A stretch of DNA of 64,000 nt from Tessaracoccus sp. OH4464_COT-324 (GTDB taxonomy: Bacteria > Actinomycetota > Actinomycetes > Propionibacteriales > Propionibacteriaceae): the NCBI RefSeq assembly GCF_003932855.1, contig NZ_RQYZ01000009.1, positions 21,887 to 85,886 on the forward strand. The letters run 5' to 3'. This document shows positions 7,963-16,162 of the stretch, piece after piece (position 1 is the first letter of the stretch; every line of letters starts with the position of its first letter). Made by a program: the position numbers and the translations under genes. The notes beneath the pieces were generated by a model. The model saw only the letters and a program-made list of their open reading frames with translations. It had not been told where the DNA came from and did not search any database.

Positions 7963-8754
7963 ATGACCGGGCAGAACTGGGTGCGGGAGACCCCGCCCAG
8001 GACGGGGGCGTGGTTCTGGCGGCTGCTCGCGGTGCTCGTCGTCGTGGTGACGATCGTCGCCCTCTGGTTCAATGCGCCGTGGCGCTCTGGCGTGGAGAAG
8101 GCGGAGGACGGGCACGACCCGACGGCCCTCAGACCGTCGGGGACGCCGTGGAATGAGCTGCCGAACAGGCCGCACTCGCCGAGCCCCACGTCGCCGGCCC
8201 CGGCCGAGCCGTCGAGCGGCGGCCAGTCGCACTCGCGGCGGGACTGCCCGCAGGCCACCCTCCAGCAGTTCTCCTCACCGGCGGGGCTGCTGACTGCGGG
8301 CAAGCTGCGCGTGGATCTCCCGGGAGACTGGTCCGAGGCCGGGCGCGTCTCCCAGGTGCTGGGTGTCAGCAGCACCAAGACCCAAAAGGTGTCGAGCCGG
8401 TGGGCCAACTTTGCCGAGGCCGGTGTGGTGGCCGCCGAGCGGGGGTTCAACCAGCCGCAGGAAGCGGCGGAGAACATCATCGCCTGCCACGTGACCGGCG
8501 GGTTCTTCACCGGCTACGCCGACCACGAGATCATCGAATCGGAGCCGGTGACCATCGATGGCTTCAGCGGCCACCGGGTGCGGGCGCACGCCGCGAACGA
8601 GCGGGTGCCCGGCGGGGGAGCGGTCTACGACGCGGTGGTGCTCGATGTCGGAAACCTGGCGGGCCTGGAGGTGTTCTGGTCCGGCGCGGTGGATGAGGAC
8701 GCGCGCGCCGGCGAGGCGCTCGTCGCGGCCCGTAGGTCGCTGCGCGTCGGTTAG
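7963..8754 (+). CDS. Hypothetical membrane-anchored protein with Pro/Ser-rich linker
   Basis: 263 residues: one N-terminal membrane helix (WRLLAVLVVVVTIVALWF), a proline/serine-rich linker to about residue 95 (PSPTSPAPAEPSSGG), and an extracytoplasmic domain of about 160 residues with two cysteines (RRDCPQAT and NIIACHVTGG) that could form a disulfide. The segment LLTAGKLRVDLPGDWSEAGR begins the folded part. It starts 15 bases after ispH and is probably cotranscribed. I do not recognise the family; architecture suggests a cell-surface or lipid-facing domain. Confidence 0.75.
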   Translation: MTGQNWVRETPPRTGAWFWRLLAVLVVVVTIVALWFNAPWRSGVEKAEDGHDPTALRPSGTPWNELPNRPHSPSPTSPAPAEPSSGGQSHSRRDCPQATLQQFSSPAGLLTAGKLRVDLPGDWSEAGRVSQVLGVSSTKTQKVSSRWANFAEAGVVAAERGFNQPQEAAENIIACHVTGGFFTGYADHEIIESEPVTIDGFSGHRVRAHAANERVPGGGAVYDAVVLDVGNLAGLEVFWSGAVDEDARAGEALVAARRSLRVG

Positions 8755-8807
8755 CACCTGCCGCGAAAGTGCTGCCTGAGCCGTCCAAAGCAGCAGCCCC
8801 CGAACCC

Positions 8808-10622
8808 TTAGCTCATCTCGAAGAGTTCCCCGCGATGTGGGAAAGCCAGCCGCCGGCCGGGCGGCAGCAGGAAAGCGTGCTCCCTATGCACCCGCAGCGG
8901 CTCGCAGTCGCCGTCGGTGATGATGAGCAGCGGCCCGTCGGGCGGGAAGTCGCCGGCGTTCTCCAGCAGATTTATCGCGGGTTGCAGCACCGTGCCGCCC
9001 CGGCCGCGGATCTGCACCCGGCCCGCGATGTCTCCGGCAGGCATCCAGCCCAGATCGTAGGGCGCGGCGTCGCAGCACACCACCCTGACCACCGGCACCT
9101 CCTTGGCTTCCGCGAAACTGGCGATCGCGCCCAGCGCCTTCGCCAGCGTCTGCCGATCCATCGAGGCCGACGTGTCCAGCACCACGCCGAAGGTGCGGCC
9201 CTCGCGCTTCTCCGGGTCGGGCACGACGCGTGGCCGCGGAATATCCGGGGTGGCGGACTGTCGTCGGCTCAGCTGGGTCCAGCGGCGCACGGTCTCCACG
9301 GGCGGGAAGTTGTGATCGAACCAGCGCGCCAACCGCACCTCCCAGCCGATTGGCGGCTGCAGCACCGCGTTGATCTCCTCCAGCAGGCCGGCGGGCAGCA
9401 GCCCGCGCCCCTGCTGCTGGTGCAGCAGCAGGCCCTTGCCGAGCTGTTCGCGGCAGAAGGCGTCCAGGTCGGTGAAGTAGGGCGCAGACTCCACGATCCT
9501 GCGCCGCAGCATGTCGCCCTGGCGGCCGGCGAGGGTGAGCAGCTTGCGGTAGCGGCGGAGGTCGTTCACCATCCGGTCGTAGACCTCCTCCGCGGACAGG
9601 CCCCGCAGCTCGTCGTCGTGCAGCAGCCCGAGGCTCGGCGGCTCGCCGACGCGCATCTGGATCAGCCAGTCGTTGATCACGAAATCACAGGCGACGTTCC
9701 ACAGGAAGAAGTCGCGCCCCCGGCGCCGGGCGTCGTGCCGCAGGGCGACGTGCAGCACCTCGTGCGCAATCACGAAGCGTAACTCCTCCTCAGACAGCTG
9801 GGCGGCGGGGTTTAAGTAAACGGTGCGGGACAGCTCGTCGACGGCGGCCACCAGGATGTTCTCCCGGCGGCAGATCTCGGTGTCCTCGACGAACTCGAAG
9901 GCCGCCACCATCGAACCGAGCAGCGGATAGCTGCTGATGAACCAGTCGCGGGCCCAGCGCGTCTTCTTGCTCAGCTTGCCGCGCCGGGCGTCGTCGGGCT
10001 CGGCACCCAGCTCGGAGCGGATCCCGGCCGCCACCTCGACGGCCTGCCGCACCGACTCGGCGATGCCGGCCGCAAAGTCATCCCCCCAGGGCACGCTCCA
10101 GATTGAGCGGTGCTCGCGCCAGCGGCTGGGCGGGTCCATCGTCGGCTCGCTCGGCCCACCCAGGCTCAGCGCGTGCGCCCAATCCGGCACCCCCTCCTCA
10201 CAGAACTGGCGGTACCAGCGCTCCTCGTCCCACAGCGGAAGGCCCGCGGGCAAGCTCATTCCACCGGGAGCCAGGCCAAACTTGATGCCCTGCACGAACC
10301 TCGCGGTCACGACATCGCAGGCCGCGCTCCATCTCGGCCAGTCGCCGCGGTCGCGCCGCCACAGGCCCATCGCGTGGATCAGCATGGCCCGGGCCATGAG
10401 CTGAGCCCACTCCTCGGGGCGAGCCAGCCGCTTGGGGTGCACGTGCACCGTCTCCTGCCGCTCGACGAGCAGCCACCCGTCGGGCGGCACCGGGCCCTCC
10501 GAATAGCGTGACCACGTGAGCCTGCCCCGCAGCCGCCTAAAGATCGGGTGCGCGTTGACAAGGACCGCGGCGTCGTCGAAGGCCTTAGCCGCGGGCTTCT
10601 TCCGTGAGGTCTCCCGGCTCAC
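8808..10622 (-). CDS. Putative metallopeptidase with VWA-like C-terminal domain (DUF2201 type), MoxR partner
   Basis: 604 residues from a GTG at 10622 whose bases overlap the TGA of the moxR gene (GTGA), so translation is coupled; a longer reading to 10901 lies inside moxR and is rejected. The N-terminal half ends in a zinc-peptidase-like helix IAHEVLHVALRHDARRR (HEVLH at 287-291) followed by LWNVACDFVINDWL, the hallmark of the DUF2201 metallopeptidase-like family. The C-terminal 125 residues form a VWA-like fold with a MIDAS motif FGVVLDTSASMDR (483-487) and a later LLIITDGDCEP. MoxR AAA+ ATPases act as chaperones or metal-insertion machines with VWA partners; the substrate here is unknown. 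Confidence 0.85.
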   Translation of the reverse strand: MSRETSRKKPAAKAFDDAAVLVNAHPIFRRLRGRLTWSRYSEGPVPPDGWLLVERQETVHVHPKRLARPEEWAQLMARAMLIHAMGLWRRDRGDWPRWSAACDVVTARFVQGIKFGLAPGGMSLPAGLPLWDEERWYRQFCEEGVPDWAHALSLGGPSEPTMDPPSRWREHRSIWSVPWGDDFAAGIAESVRQAVEVAAGIRSELGAEPDDARRGKLSKKTRWARDWFISSYPLLGSMVAAFEFVEDTEICRRENILVAAVDELSRTVYLNPAAQLSEEELRFVIAHEVLHVALRHDARRRGRDFFLWNVACDFVINDWLIQMRVGEPPSLGLLHDDELRGLSAEEVYDRMVNDLRRYRKLLTLAGRQGDMLRRRIVESAPYFTDLDAFCREQLGKGLLLHQQQGRGLLPAGLLEEINAVLQPPIGWEVRLARWFDHNFPPVETVRRWTQLSRRQSATPDIPRPRVVPDPEKREGRTFGVVLDTSASMDRQTLAKALGAIASFAEAKEVPVVRVVCCDAAPYDLGWMPAGDIAGRVQIRGRGGTVLQPAINLLENAGDFPPDGPLLIITDGDCEPLRVHREHAFLLPPGRRLAFPHRGELFEMS

Positions 10623-11680
10623 TGCTTCTCGCGCCGCTCCGCCAGGCGCGGCAGGTCGCGCACCACCTCGACCAGGTACCAGGTGGGCAGCGTGGTGCCC
10701 GCGTCGTCGGCGATCACGATCTGCGCCATCTCCAGGCTGATCTGGGCCAGGTCGCGCAGCAGCCCCTTCGACGTGTGCACCAGCTGCTGCGTCTCCGGGC
10801 TGGCGTCGGCCTTGGCGGGCGGCAATAGCTTCATCAGCCGCGCGCGGAAGGCCTGCGCCAGGAAGTACAGCAGGTCGCGTTCCTCCGGCGAGCTCGGCCA
10901 CCGCGCGTCGCCCTTGAGGATCGCGTCGAGGCGGTGCCGGTCGTCGGCGAGTTTGCTGAACGCCTTGAACTGGGCCGCGTGCTGCGGGGTCAGGCAGCCA
11001 TCGGCGACGGCGGCCACCAGATGCTCCGCTGCGGCCTCACCCAGCGTGAACAGCGCGTCGCTCACCATGTGCCAGGAGCGCGGCGTGGAGAACGGTTCCT
11101 CGTGGCGTGGGGGTTTGCTCCACAGGTGATCGGGGCGCTGCGACAGGTACTCGATCACCAGCGGGTGCAGCCCGGCGCCGGTGGCCCAGTCGAGCCACTC
11201 GCTCGCGGAGACGCGCAGGTGGACGTGCACCATGCGGTTCATCAGCGCCGACGACATCGGCTTCACGATCGCCGAATCCTGCGCCCGGTTGCCCGCGCCG
11301 ACCACGATCGAGCCCTCGGGGAGGGAATATTCGCCGATGCGACGGTCGTGGATCAGGCTGTAGAAGGCTTTTTGCACGTCCTGCGAGCAGGCATTCAGCT
11401 CGTCGAGGAAGAGGCAGTAGGGTTCGGCGCGGGCGATCAGCGCAGGCGGGAAGAACCGGGTCACCCCGTCGGCGATCTGCGGAACGCCCATCAGGTCCTC
11501 GGGGGCCAGCTGGCTGCCCAGCATCGACACGCACTCCAAGCCGACGTCGTGCGCGAAGCGTTCGACGAGCGACGACTTCCCGATGCCCGGGGCGCCCCAG
11601 ATAAACACCGGGCGGGCCGTGGCGACGCTCAGTAGGAAGTCGCTGAGCTGGGTGGGGGTGAGAGAATGTGCGGCCTGCAT
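10619..11680 (-). CDS. MoxR-like AAA+ ATPase
   Basis: 353 residues. Walker A is GAPGIGKS (29-36), Walker B is YCLFLDELNACSQDVQKAF, sensor 1 region is SIVVGAGNRAQDSAIV, and the arginine-containing ALMNRMVHVHL follows, with a C-terminal helical lid to the end. The N-terminal sequence LTPTQLSDFLLSVATARPVF and the insert LAPEDLMGVPQIADGVTRF are typical of MoxR proteins. It overlaps the metallopeptidase/VWA gene by 4 bases, giving a two-gene AAA+/VWA module. Its start faces the beta-propeller gene at 11763 across about 80 bases. Confidence 0.9.
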   Translation of the reverse strand: MQAAHSLTPTQLSDFLLSVATARPVFIWGAPGIGKSSLVERFAHDVGLECVSMLGSQLAPEDLMGVPQIADGVTRFFPPALIARAEPYCLFLDELNACSQDVQKAFYSLIHDRRIGEYSLPEGSIVVGAGNRAQDSAIVKPMSSALMNRMVHVHLRVSASEWLDWATGAGLHPLVIEYLSQRPDHLWSKPPRHEEPFSTPRSWHMVSDALFTLGEAAAEHLVAAVADGCLTPQHAAQFKAFSKLADDRHRLDAILKGDARWPSSPEERDLLYFLAQAFRARLMKLLPPAKADASPETQQLVHTSKGLLRDLAQISLEMAQIVIADDAGTTLPTWYLVEVVRDLPRLAERREKQ

Positions 11681-11762
11681 GGCGTCCTCTGGATTTCAGC
11701 TTCACTGATCGATGTACACGATACTGCACGTTCTTGGCCTCAGGCGCGCTTTAATGGCCAGT

Positions 11763-13133
11763 ATGAGTGACCACGAGGCCGGTGCATACCAAAGGTTTCG
11801 ACGACCGGGCGAGGAGCTGGGAGGAGCCGAGCCGAAGCCGAATGACTGGCTGGCCGAGCCCGGCGAGCCGGCCGAACCTGCGCGGGGGTGGGCGGAGGTC
11901 GTAGCGGGCGGGACAGCACCGTCCGAGGCCGGCGCCCCGGGGCAACCGGCCCAGTCGGGGAAGCCGACGGCGGGCTTTCCCTGGCTTGCGCTGGCTGCCC
12001 TGATCGCCGCAGTGGTGGCGGCCGTGGTGTGGGCCTGGTGGCCGCGGCCGCACGTCGCGGTGGAGGTGGGCTTCAACGGCGACGTGTGGCCAGTGGACGC
12101 CACGCGCGCCCTGGTGGTGGGGGAGCGGGTGGCGCTCGTGGACTGGCGGGCGCAGCAGGTCCTTTGGGAGACGAATGTGCCGGGCTCGCACGTTGCGCTG
12201 GACGCGGCGAAGAGCCGGGTCGTGGTGGGTAACGGTCTTGATGTGCTCAGCCTGAACATGGTTGACGGGAAGCAGACGGGCTCCGCGCCCCGACTGGATC
12301 CGAACAGCCTGCTGGTGGCCTGTGACGAGGAAACGCTTGAGTTCGTTCACGATCACGGCCTGCGTTACGGAGACCGCTCGCTGAGCGCGCCCGCCGAGGT
12401 GAGCTACGACTCCGGCAGCTCTTTCTATGCGCTTGAGGGTATCGTCTGCGAGCGGGAGGGCGAGAAGCTTACGATGAGCATCGCGGACCACCACGCCGGG
12501 ACGGTGGATGCCGACAACGTCTTTCGCGGGAGATTTGAGCAGGTCAGGGTGAACGGCACCTGGCAGAACACCAGCCTGTTCACCGGGCAGGTGAACGACT
12601 CCGGTTTCGACATTGAGGGAATGGTGCAGACCAGCAAGGGCTGGCGTCTGATCTCGTCGCCGCTGGGCCCCGGGGATGACTACGAGTTCGATCCGAAGTG
12701 GGCTCTAGCGAACCGAGAGTCGCTGGGCATCAAGGTGTACGAGATCGACGACCAGCTCTCCGTGACGAACGCGGTCACGATGCCCGCGACTCAGGTGAGC
12801 CCGGATGGGGAACTGGACCATATTCGTGGCGACCGGATGCTGTACCGGACGCTGGACGGGGCGTGGGTGGTGGTGGACCTGGCCGAGAAACGGGTGCTGC
12901 TGACGCTGCCCTCCGAAAACGCGCCACACGCCTACCTCGATCTCGACTCCCACCTGTGTTTCGTCGAGGTGCAGCAGCGCGGCGGCGACTACCTCTCCGT
13001 GAAACGCTGTCTCGACCCGGGAAGCGGCGAGGAATTGCCGAGCGTCGATCTGCCGCTCGGTGCCGCCTACACCGAGCAGCATGGCGTGCTGCGGGTCACC
13101 AAGGGGGCAGGCGGGTTGCTGCTCTACCCGTGA
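11763..13133 (+). CDS. Membrane-anchored PQQ-like beta-propeller protein (first of two)
   Basis: 456 residues: a hydrophilic Glu/Pro-rich cytoplasmic N-terminus of about 75 residues, one membrane helix (FPWLALAALIAAVVAAVVWAWW), then an extracytoplasmic domain of repeated beta segments such as RVALVDWRAQQVLWETNVPG, typical of PQQ/WD-like propellers. No enzyme active site is evident. A weak -10-like TTTAAT ends 7 bases before the ATG at 11763, which supports that start over ATGs at 11712 and 11754. The protein at 14618 has the same order of parts. Function unknown; such proteins in actinobacteria often act as surface binding scaffolds. Confidence 0.75.
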   Translation: MSDHEAGAYQRFRRPGEELGGAEPKPNDWLAEPGEPAEPARGWAEVVAGGTAPSEAGAPGQPAQSGKPTAGFPWLALAALIAAVVAAVVWAWWPRPHVAVEVGFNGDVWPVDATRALVVGERVALVDWRAQQVLWETNVPGSHVALDAAKSRVVVGNGLDVLSLNMVDGKQTGSAPRLDPNSLLVACDEETLEFVHDHGLRYGDRSLSAPAEVSYDSGSSFYALEGIVCEREGEKLTMSIADHHAGTVDADNVFRGRFEQVRVNGTWQNTSLFTGQVNDSGFDIEGMVQTSKGWRLISSPLGPGDDYEFDPKWALANRESLGIKVYEIDDQLSVTNAVTMPATQVSPDGELDHIRGDRMLYRTLDGAWVVVDLAEKRVLLTLPSENAPHAYLDLDSHLCFVEVQQRGGDYLSVKRCLDPGSGEELPSVDLPLGAAYTEQHGVLRVTKGAGGLLLYP

Positions 13134-13186
13134 ACCGACGGGAACCCGCCCGGGCTGCGCCGCGAGAGCGCTGCCGGAGCGAGAAC

Positions 13187-13209
13187 CTGCGGGCCGAACC
13201 GTCCCGCAG
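13187..13209. terminator. Weak hairpin between convergent propeller and ilvA genes
   Basis: CTGCGGG (13187-13193) pairs with CCCGCAG (13203-13209) around a 9-base loop, five bases from the ilvA stop. It lies between two converging genes, which suits a bidirectional terminator, but the stem is only 7 bp and no U-tract follows. Confidence 0.35.
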
Positions 13210-13213
13210 CTGC

Positions 13214-14482
13214 TTAGATCAGGAACCGGAACAGCGGGGAGCCGTAGGTGATCAACTCCACCTCCATGCCGACCTCGTTGATGCGCTGCATCAGGAACGG
13301 GTAGTCGCCGGGGTTGTGCAACTCGATGCCGACGACGGCAGGCCCCGTCTCCCGGGAGCTGCGCTTGATGTACTCGAAGTGCGTGATGTCGTCCTCCGGG
13401 CCGAGCACGTCGTCGAGGAAACGGCGCAGCGCGCCCGGCGCCTGCGGGAAACTCACCAGGAAGTAGCGCTTGCGGCCCTCGTGGATGAGTGAGCGCTCCA
13501 CCACCTCGGCGTAGCGGGCCACGTCGTTGTTGCCGCCGGAGACCAGTACCAGAACCTTGGAGCCGGGCGGGATCTGCACGCGGTGGCCGACGCCACCCGT
13601 CGGGAGGGCCGCCGCAGCCAAGGCGCCGGCGGGCTCCGCGATGATGCCGTCCACCTGATACATGGCCAGCATTTCGGAGCACACCTGCCCCTCGGGGATG
13701 CGCACCAGCTCCGGCCTGGCCTCGCGGATGATCTCGAAGGGAACATCCCCCACCCGGGAGACGGCCGCGCCGTCGACGAATGTGTCGATCTCCTGCAGCT
13801 TCATCGGCCGCCCGGCGGACAGCGCTGCGGCGACGCAGGGCGCGCCCTCCGGCTCCACACCCACGATGCGCACCGACGGGTGGTTGGACCTTAGCCAGGC
13901 GCAGCACCCCGCGAACAGCCCGCCGCCGCCGACGGGTACCGCCACCACATCGGGCACGAAACCCAGCTGGTCAACGGCCTCGACGATGCAGGTGGCCTGG
14001 CCCGCGATGGTGCGGGGATCGTCGAAGGCGGGTACCAGCACGCGGCCCTCCTGAGCGGCGAACGCCTTGGCGGCCTCGCTGGCCTGGTCGTACGTTGAGC
14101 CCGCGAGCACGAGCTGTACGCTGCCCCGGCCGATGGCCAGGATGCGCTCGCGTTTCTGGCGCGGGGTGGTGTGCGGGACGTAGATCGTCGCCTGGATGCC
14201 GAGCTGGGCGCAGCTGAACGCAACACCTTGGGCGTGGTTGCCGGCGGAGGCGCACACCACGCCTGCCGCCTTTTCCTCTTCGGACAGCTGCGCGATGAGG
14301 TTGTAGGCGCCGCGCAATTTGTACGAGCGCACCGGCTGTAGGTCCTCACGCTTCAGCCAAATCTCGCTTCCCGTGGCCTGGCTGAGGCGGGGATTGTGCA
14401 GCACCGGGGTGCGGGCGGCGACACCGTCGAGGCGCTCCAAAGCGGCCGGGATTGCCTGGGCGAGTTCGGAAAGCGTTGTCAT
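13214..14482 (-). CDS. ilvA: Threonine ammonia-lyase (threonine deaminase)
   Basis: 422 residues. A PLP fold-type II catalytic domain with the Schiff-base lysine in VRSYKLRGAYN (K55), the phosphate-binding GGGGLFAGC loop, CASAGNHAQGVAF, and SGGNNDVARY. A C-terminal regulatory ACT-like domain of about 85 residues begins at KRYFLVSFPQAPGALRRFL. This short single-ACT form converts threonine to 2-oxobutyrate for isoleucine synthesis and corresponds to the actinobacterial biosynthetic enzyme, although catabolic use is also possible. ATG 14482 is chosen because the family starts near MTTLSELAQAIPAALERL; an upstream ATG at 14521 adds an atypical extension. It lies alone on this strand between two propeller genes. 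Confidence 0.92.
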   Translation of the reverse strand: MTTLSELAQAIPAALERLDGVAARTPVLHNPRLSQATGSEIWLKREDLQPVRSYKLRGAYNLIAQLSEEEKAAGVVCASAGNHAQGVAFSCAQLGIQATIYVPHTTPRQKRERILAIGRGSVQLVLAGSTYDQASEAAKAFAAQEGRVLVPAFDDPRTIAGQATCIVEAVDQLGFVPDVVAVPVGGGGLFAGCCAWLRSNHPSVRIVGVEPEGAPCVAAALSAGRPMKLQEIDTFVDGAAVSRVGDVPFEIIREARPELVRIPEGQVCSEMLAMYQVDGIIAEPAGALAAAALPTGGVGHRVQIPPGSKVLVLVSGGNNDVARYAEVVERSLIHEGRKRYFLVSFPQAPGALRRFLDDVLGPEDDITHFEYIKRSSRETGPAVVGIELHNPGDYPFLMQRINEVGMEVELITYGSPLFRFLI

Positions 14483-14617
14483 GCAGGCCATTGTTGCGCA
14501 AGTTTCCCGAGGGGAGTGCATCGCATCCTGTCAGCCGGGAGGGGCCCCGCCCGCACCGCCCGTGAACAACTCGGGGAAATCGCGTCACGGCCAGGTCTGG
14601 AGCGCTACTCTTCCCCC

Positions 14618-16162
14618 ATGCGCCCGCCACAGTTTCCCGCTCAGCCTTCCGGCCCCCGCCCGCCGCAGAATCAACCCGGTGGGATGCCGCCTATGCCGCC
14701 CGGGGGAGGCCCCGGTGGTGTGCCGGGCGGGATGCCGCCTATGCCGCCCTCTGCGGGACGTCCCGGCGGTGTGCCCGGTGGGATGCCGCCAACTGCACCA
14801 CCCGCAGGCCAGCCGGGGAGCTGGTCACCGATGCCGCCGCAGCAGAGCCAGCCCGGGGGCTGGCCGCCGGTACCGCCGCAGCAGAAGTCGCGCATCAAGT
14901 GGCCGTTGATCGTCCTGGCTGGTGTGGGGACGTTCGTGCTCGGTGTTGGTGGCGCGCTGTGGGCGAACGGGGTGCTCGGCTACCTGCTCGACTTCGAGGC
15001 CACCCCGGCGAAGCCGACCTCGTCTGCCACACCGAGGGCAACAGCCTCTGCCAGTCCGACGCCTAGCGAAACTCCGTCGCCGAGTCCCAGCCCGAGCCCC
15101 AGCCCCCCCACTGTGCTGTCCCCGCCACCGGACAGGCCCAACCCGACGGCGAGCTTCACCATGGCGGGGGAGGCCTGGGCCAGCATGGTGGACGAGAACC
15201 GAGCACTGATCCACAGCGAAACGGAGACGCAACTCGTCGACTTCGCCACTGGTCAGGTGCTGTGGCACAACAACTTCGGGGGTGTTTTCTCCGGTGCCGA
15301 TGCGCGCACCGACAGCTTCGCCATGGTGGCGGATGGCAAGATCCAGGTCAGGAAGATCAGCGATGCCAGCCTTTACGCTGAGACACCGATTTCCGAAAGC
15401 TACCTGAATGTCGTGCACTGCGGCGGCCAGACCGTCGTGCTCACCGACAATGCTGCCACGCTCTACCCATCGCTCGCGCTGAGCGGCCCAGTGGAGTTGA
15501 CCGACAGCGGCTACAGCGGAGCAGAAGGCAACCCGGTGTGCCGTGCGGTCGGCGATACGGTAGTTGTCGGCTGGGACGATTTCTCCGTTTTCCTGCTGGT
15601 CCGGCCCGACGGGTTGGCCCAGACGGACGGAGTGATCCTCGATGAGTACATCCTGGATGCCGGCGAGGTTGAGCAGATGTTTGCCTCCGTGGGGCCCGAA
15701 GCCATGTTCCTGGCTGCGGTTCGAACCGAACAAGGGTGGAACATCGCGGCCGCCAGCTTCGAGGCGAAGAAGACCGCCGTCCTCTCCGTCGACGGCGAAG
15801 CCAACCCAATCGGTGAGCCGGTGGTCTTCGACGGGCAGGGCTTCGAATCGGGCGGCGCGGTCCTGGCCGTCCACCGGGAGGGCAGCGTCGAGATCATCGA
15901 CCTAGCGCAGAAGCGCTCCCTGAACACAATCGCCGTGGGAGACGACAACTCCCTCAAGGTCGATCGCTACGGCAACGTGTGCCGCATAAGCGGTGGGGAA
16001 TCCAGCGTCTACTCTTGGGATGGTCCGGGTACCGTCAGCTGTCAGAATCCCGCGACCGGCGAGACCGTGTTCACCCAGGAGCTGGCCCAGGGCGACTCTC
16101 TCAGCTACGACGGTGAGCTGTTCCTGAGGTGGGCTGGGCAGCAGACGACGGTTTTCCGGTAG
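14618..16162 (+). CDS. Membrane-anchored beta-propeller protein with Pro/Gly-rich N-terminus (second of two)
   Basis: 514 residues. The first 85 residues are low complexity, with repeated Pro-Pro-Met-Pro-Pro and Gly-Gly units (GGMPPMPPSAGRPGGVPGG). A membrane helix follows (IVLAGVGTFVLGVGGALWA), then a Thr/Ser/Pro linker (TPSETPSPSPSPSPSPP) and a propeller-like domain with segments such as TQLVDFATGQVLWHNNFGG. It shares architecture with the protein at 11763 and its YGNVCRISGGESSVYSWDG ending is similar in style. The -10 TACTCT (14606-14611) is 6 bases before ATG 14618, a leaderless start. The Pro-rich tail faces the cytoplasm and could bind partners. Function unknown. Confidence 0.75.
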   Translation: MRPPQFPAQPSGPRPPQNQPGGMPPMPPGGGPGGVPGGMPPMPPSAGRPGGVPGGMPPTAPPAGQPGSWSPMPPQQSQPGGWPPVPPQQKSRIKWPLIVLAGVGTFVLGVGGALWANGVLGYLLDFEATPAKPTSSATPRATASASPTPSETPSPSPSPSPSPPTVLSPPPDRPNPTASFTMAGEAWASMVDENRALIHSETETQLVDFATGQVLWHNNFGGVFSGADARTDSFAMVADGKIQVRKISDASLYAETPISESYLNVVHCGGQTVVLTDNAATLYPSLALSGPVELTDSGYSGAEGNPVCRAVGDTVVVGWDDFSVFLLVRPDGLAQTDGVILDEYILDAGEVEQMFASVGPEAMFLAAVRTEQGWNIAAASFEAKKTAVLSVDGEANPIGEPVVFDGQGFESGGAVLAVHREGSVEIIDLAQKRSLNTIAVGDDNSLKVDRYGNVCRISGGESSVYSWDGPGTVSCQNPATGETVFTQELAQGDSLSYDGELFLRWAGQQTTVFR

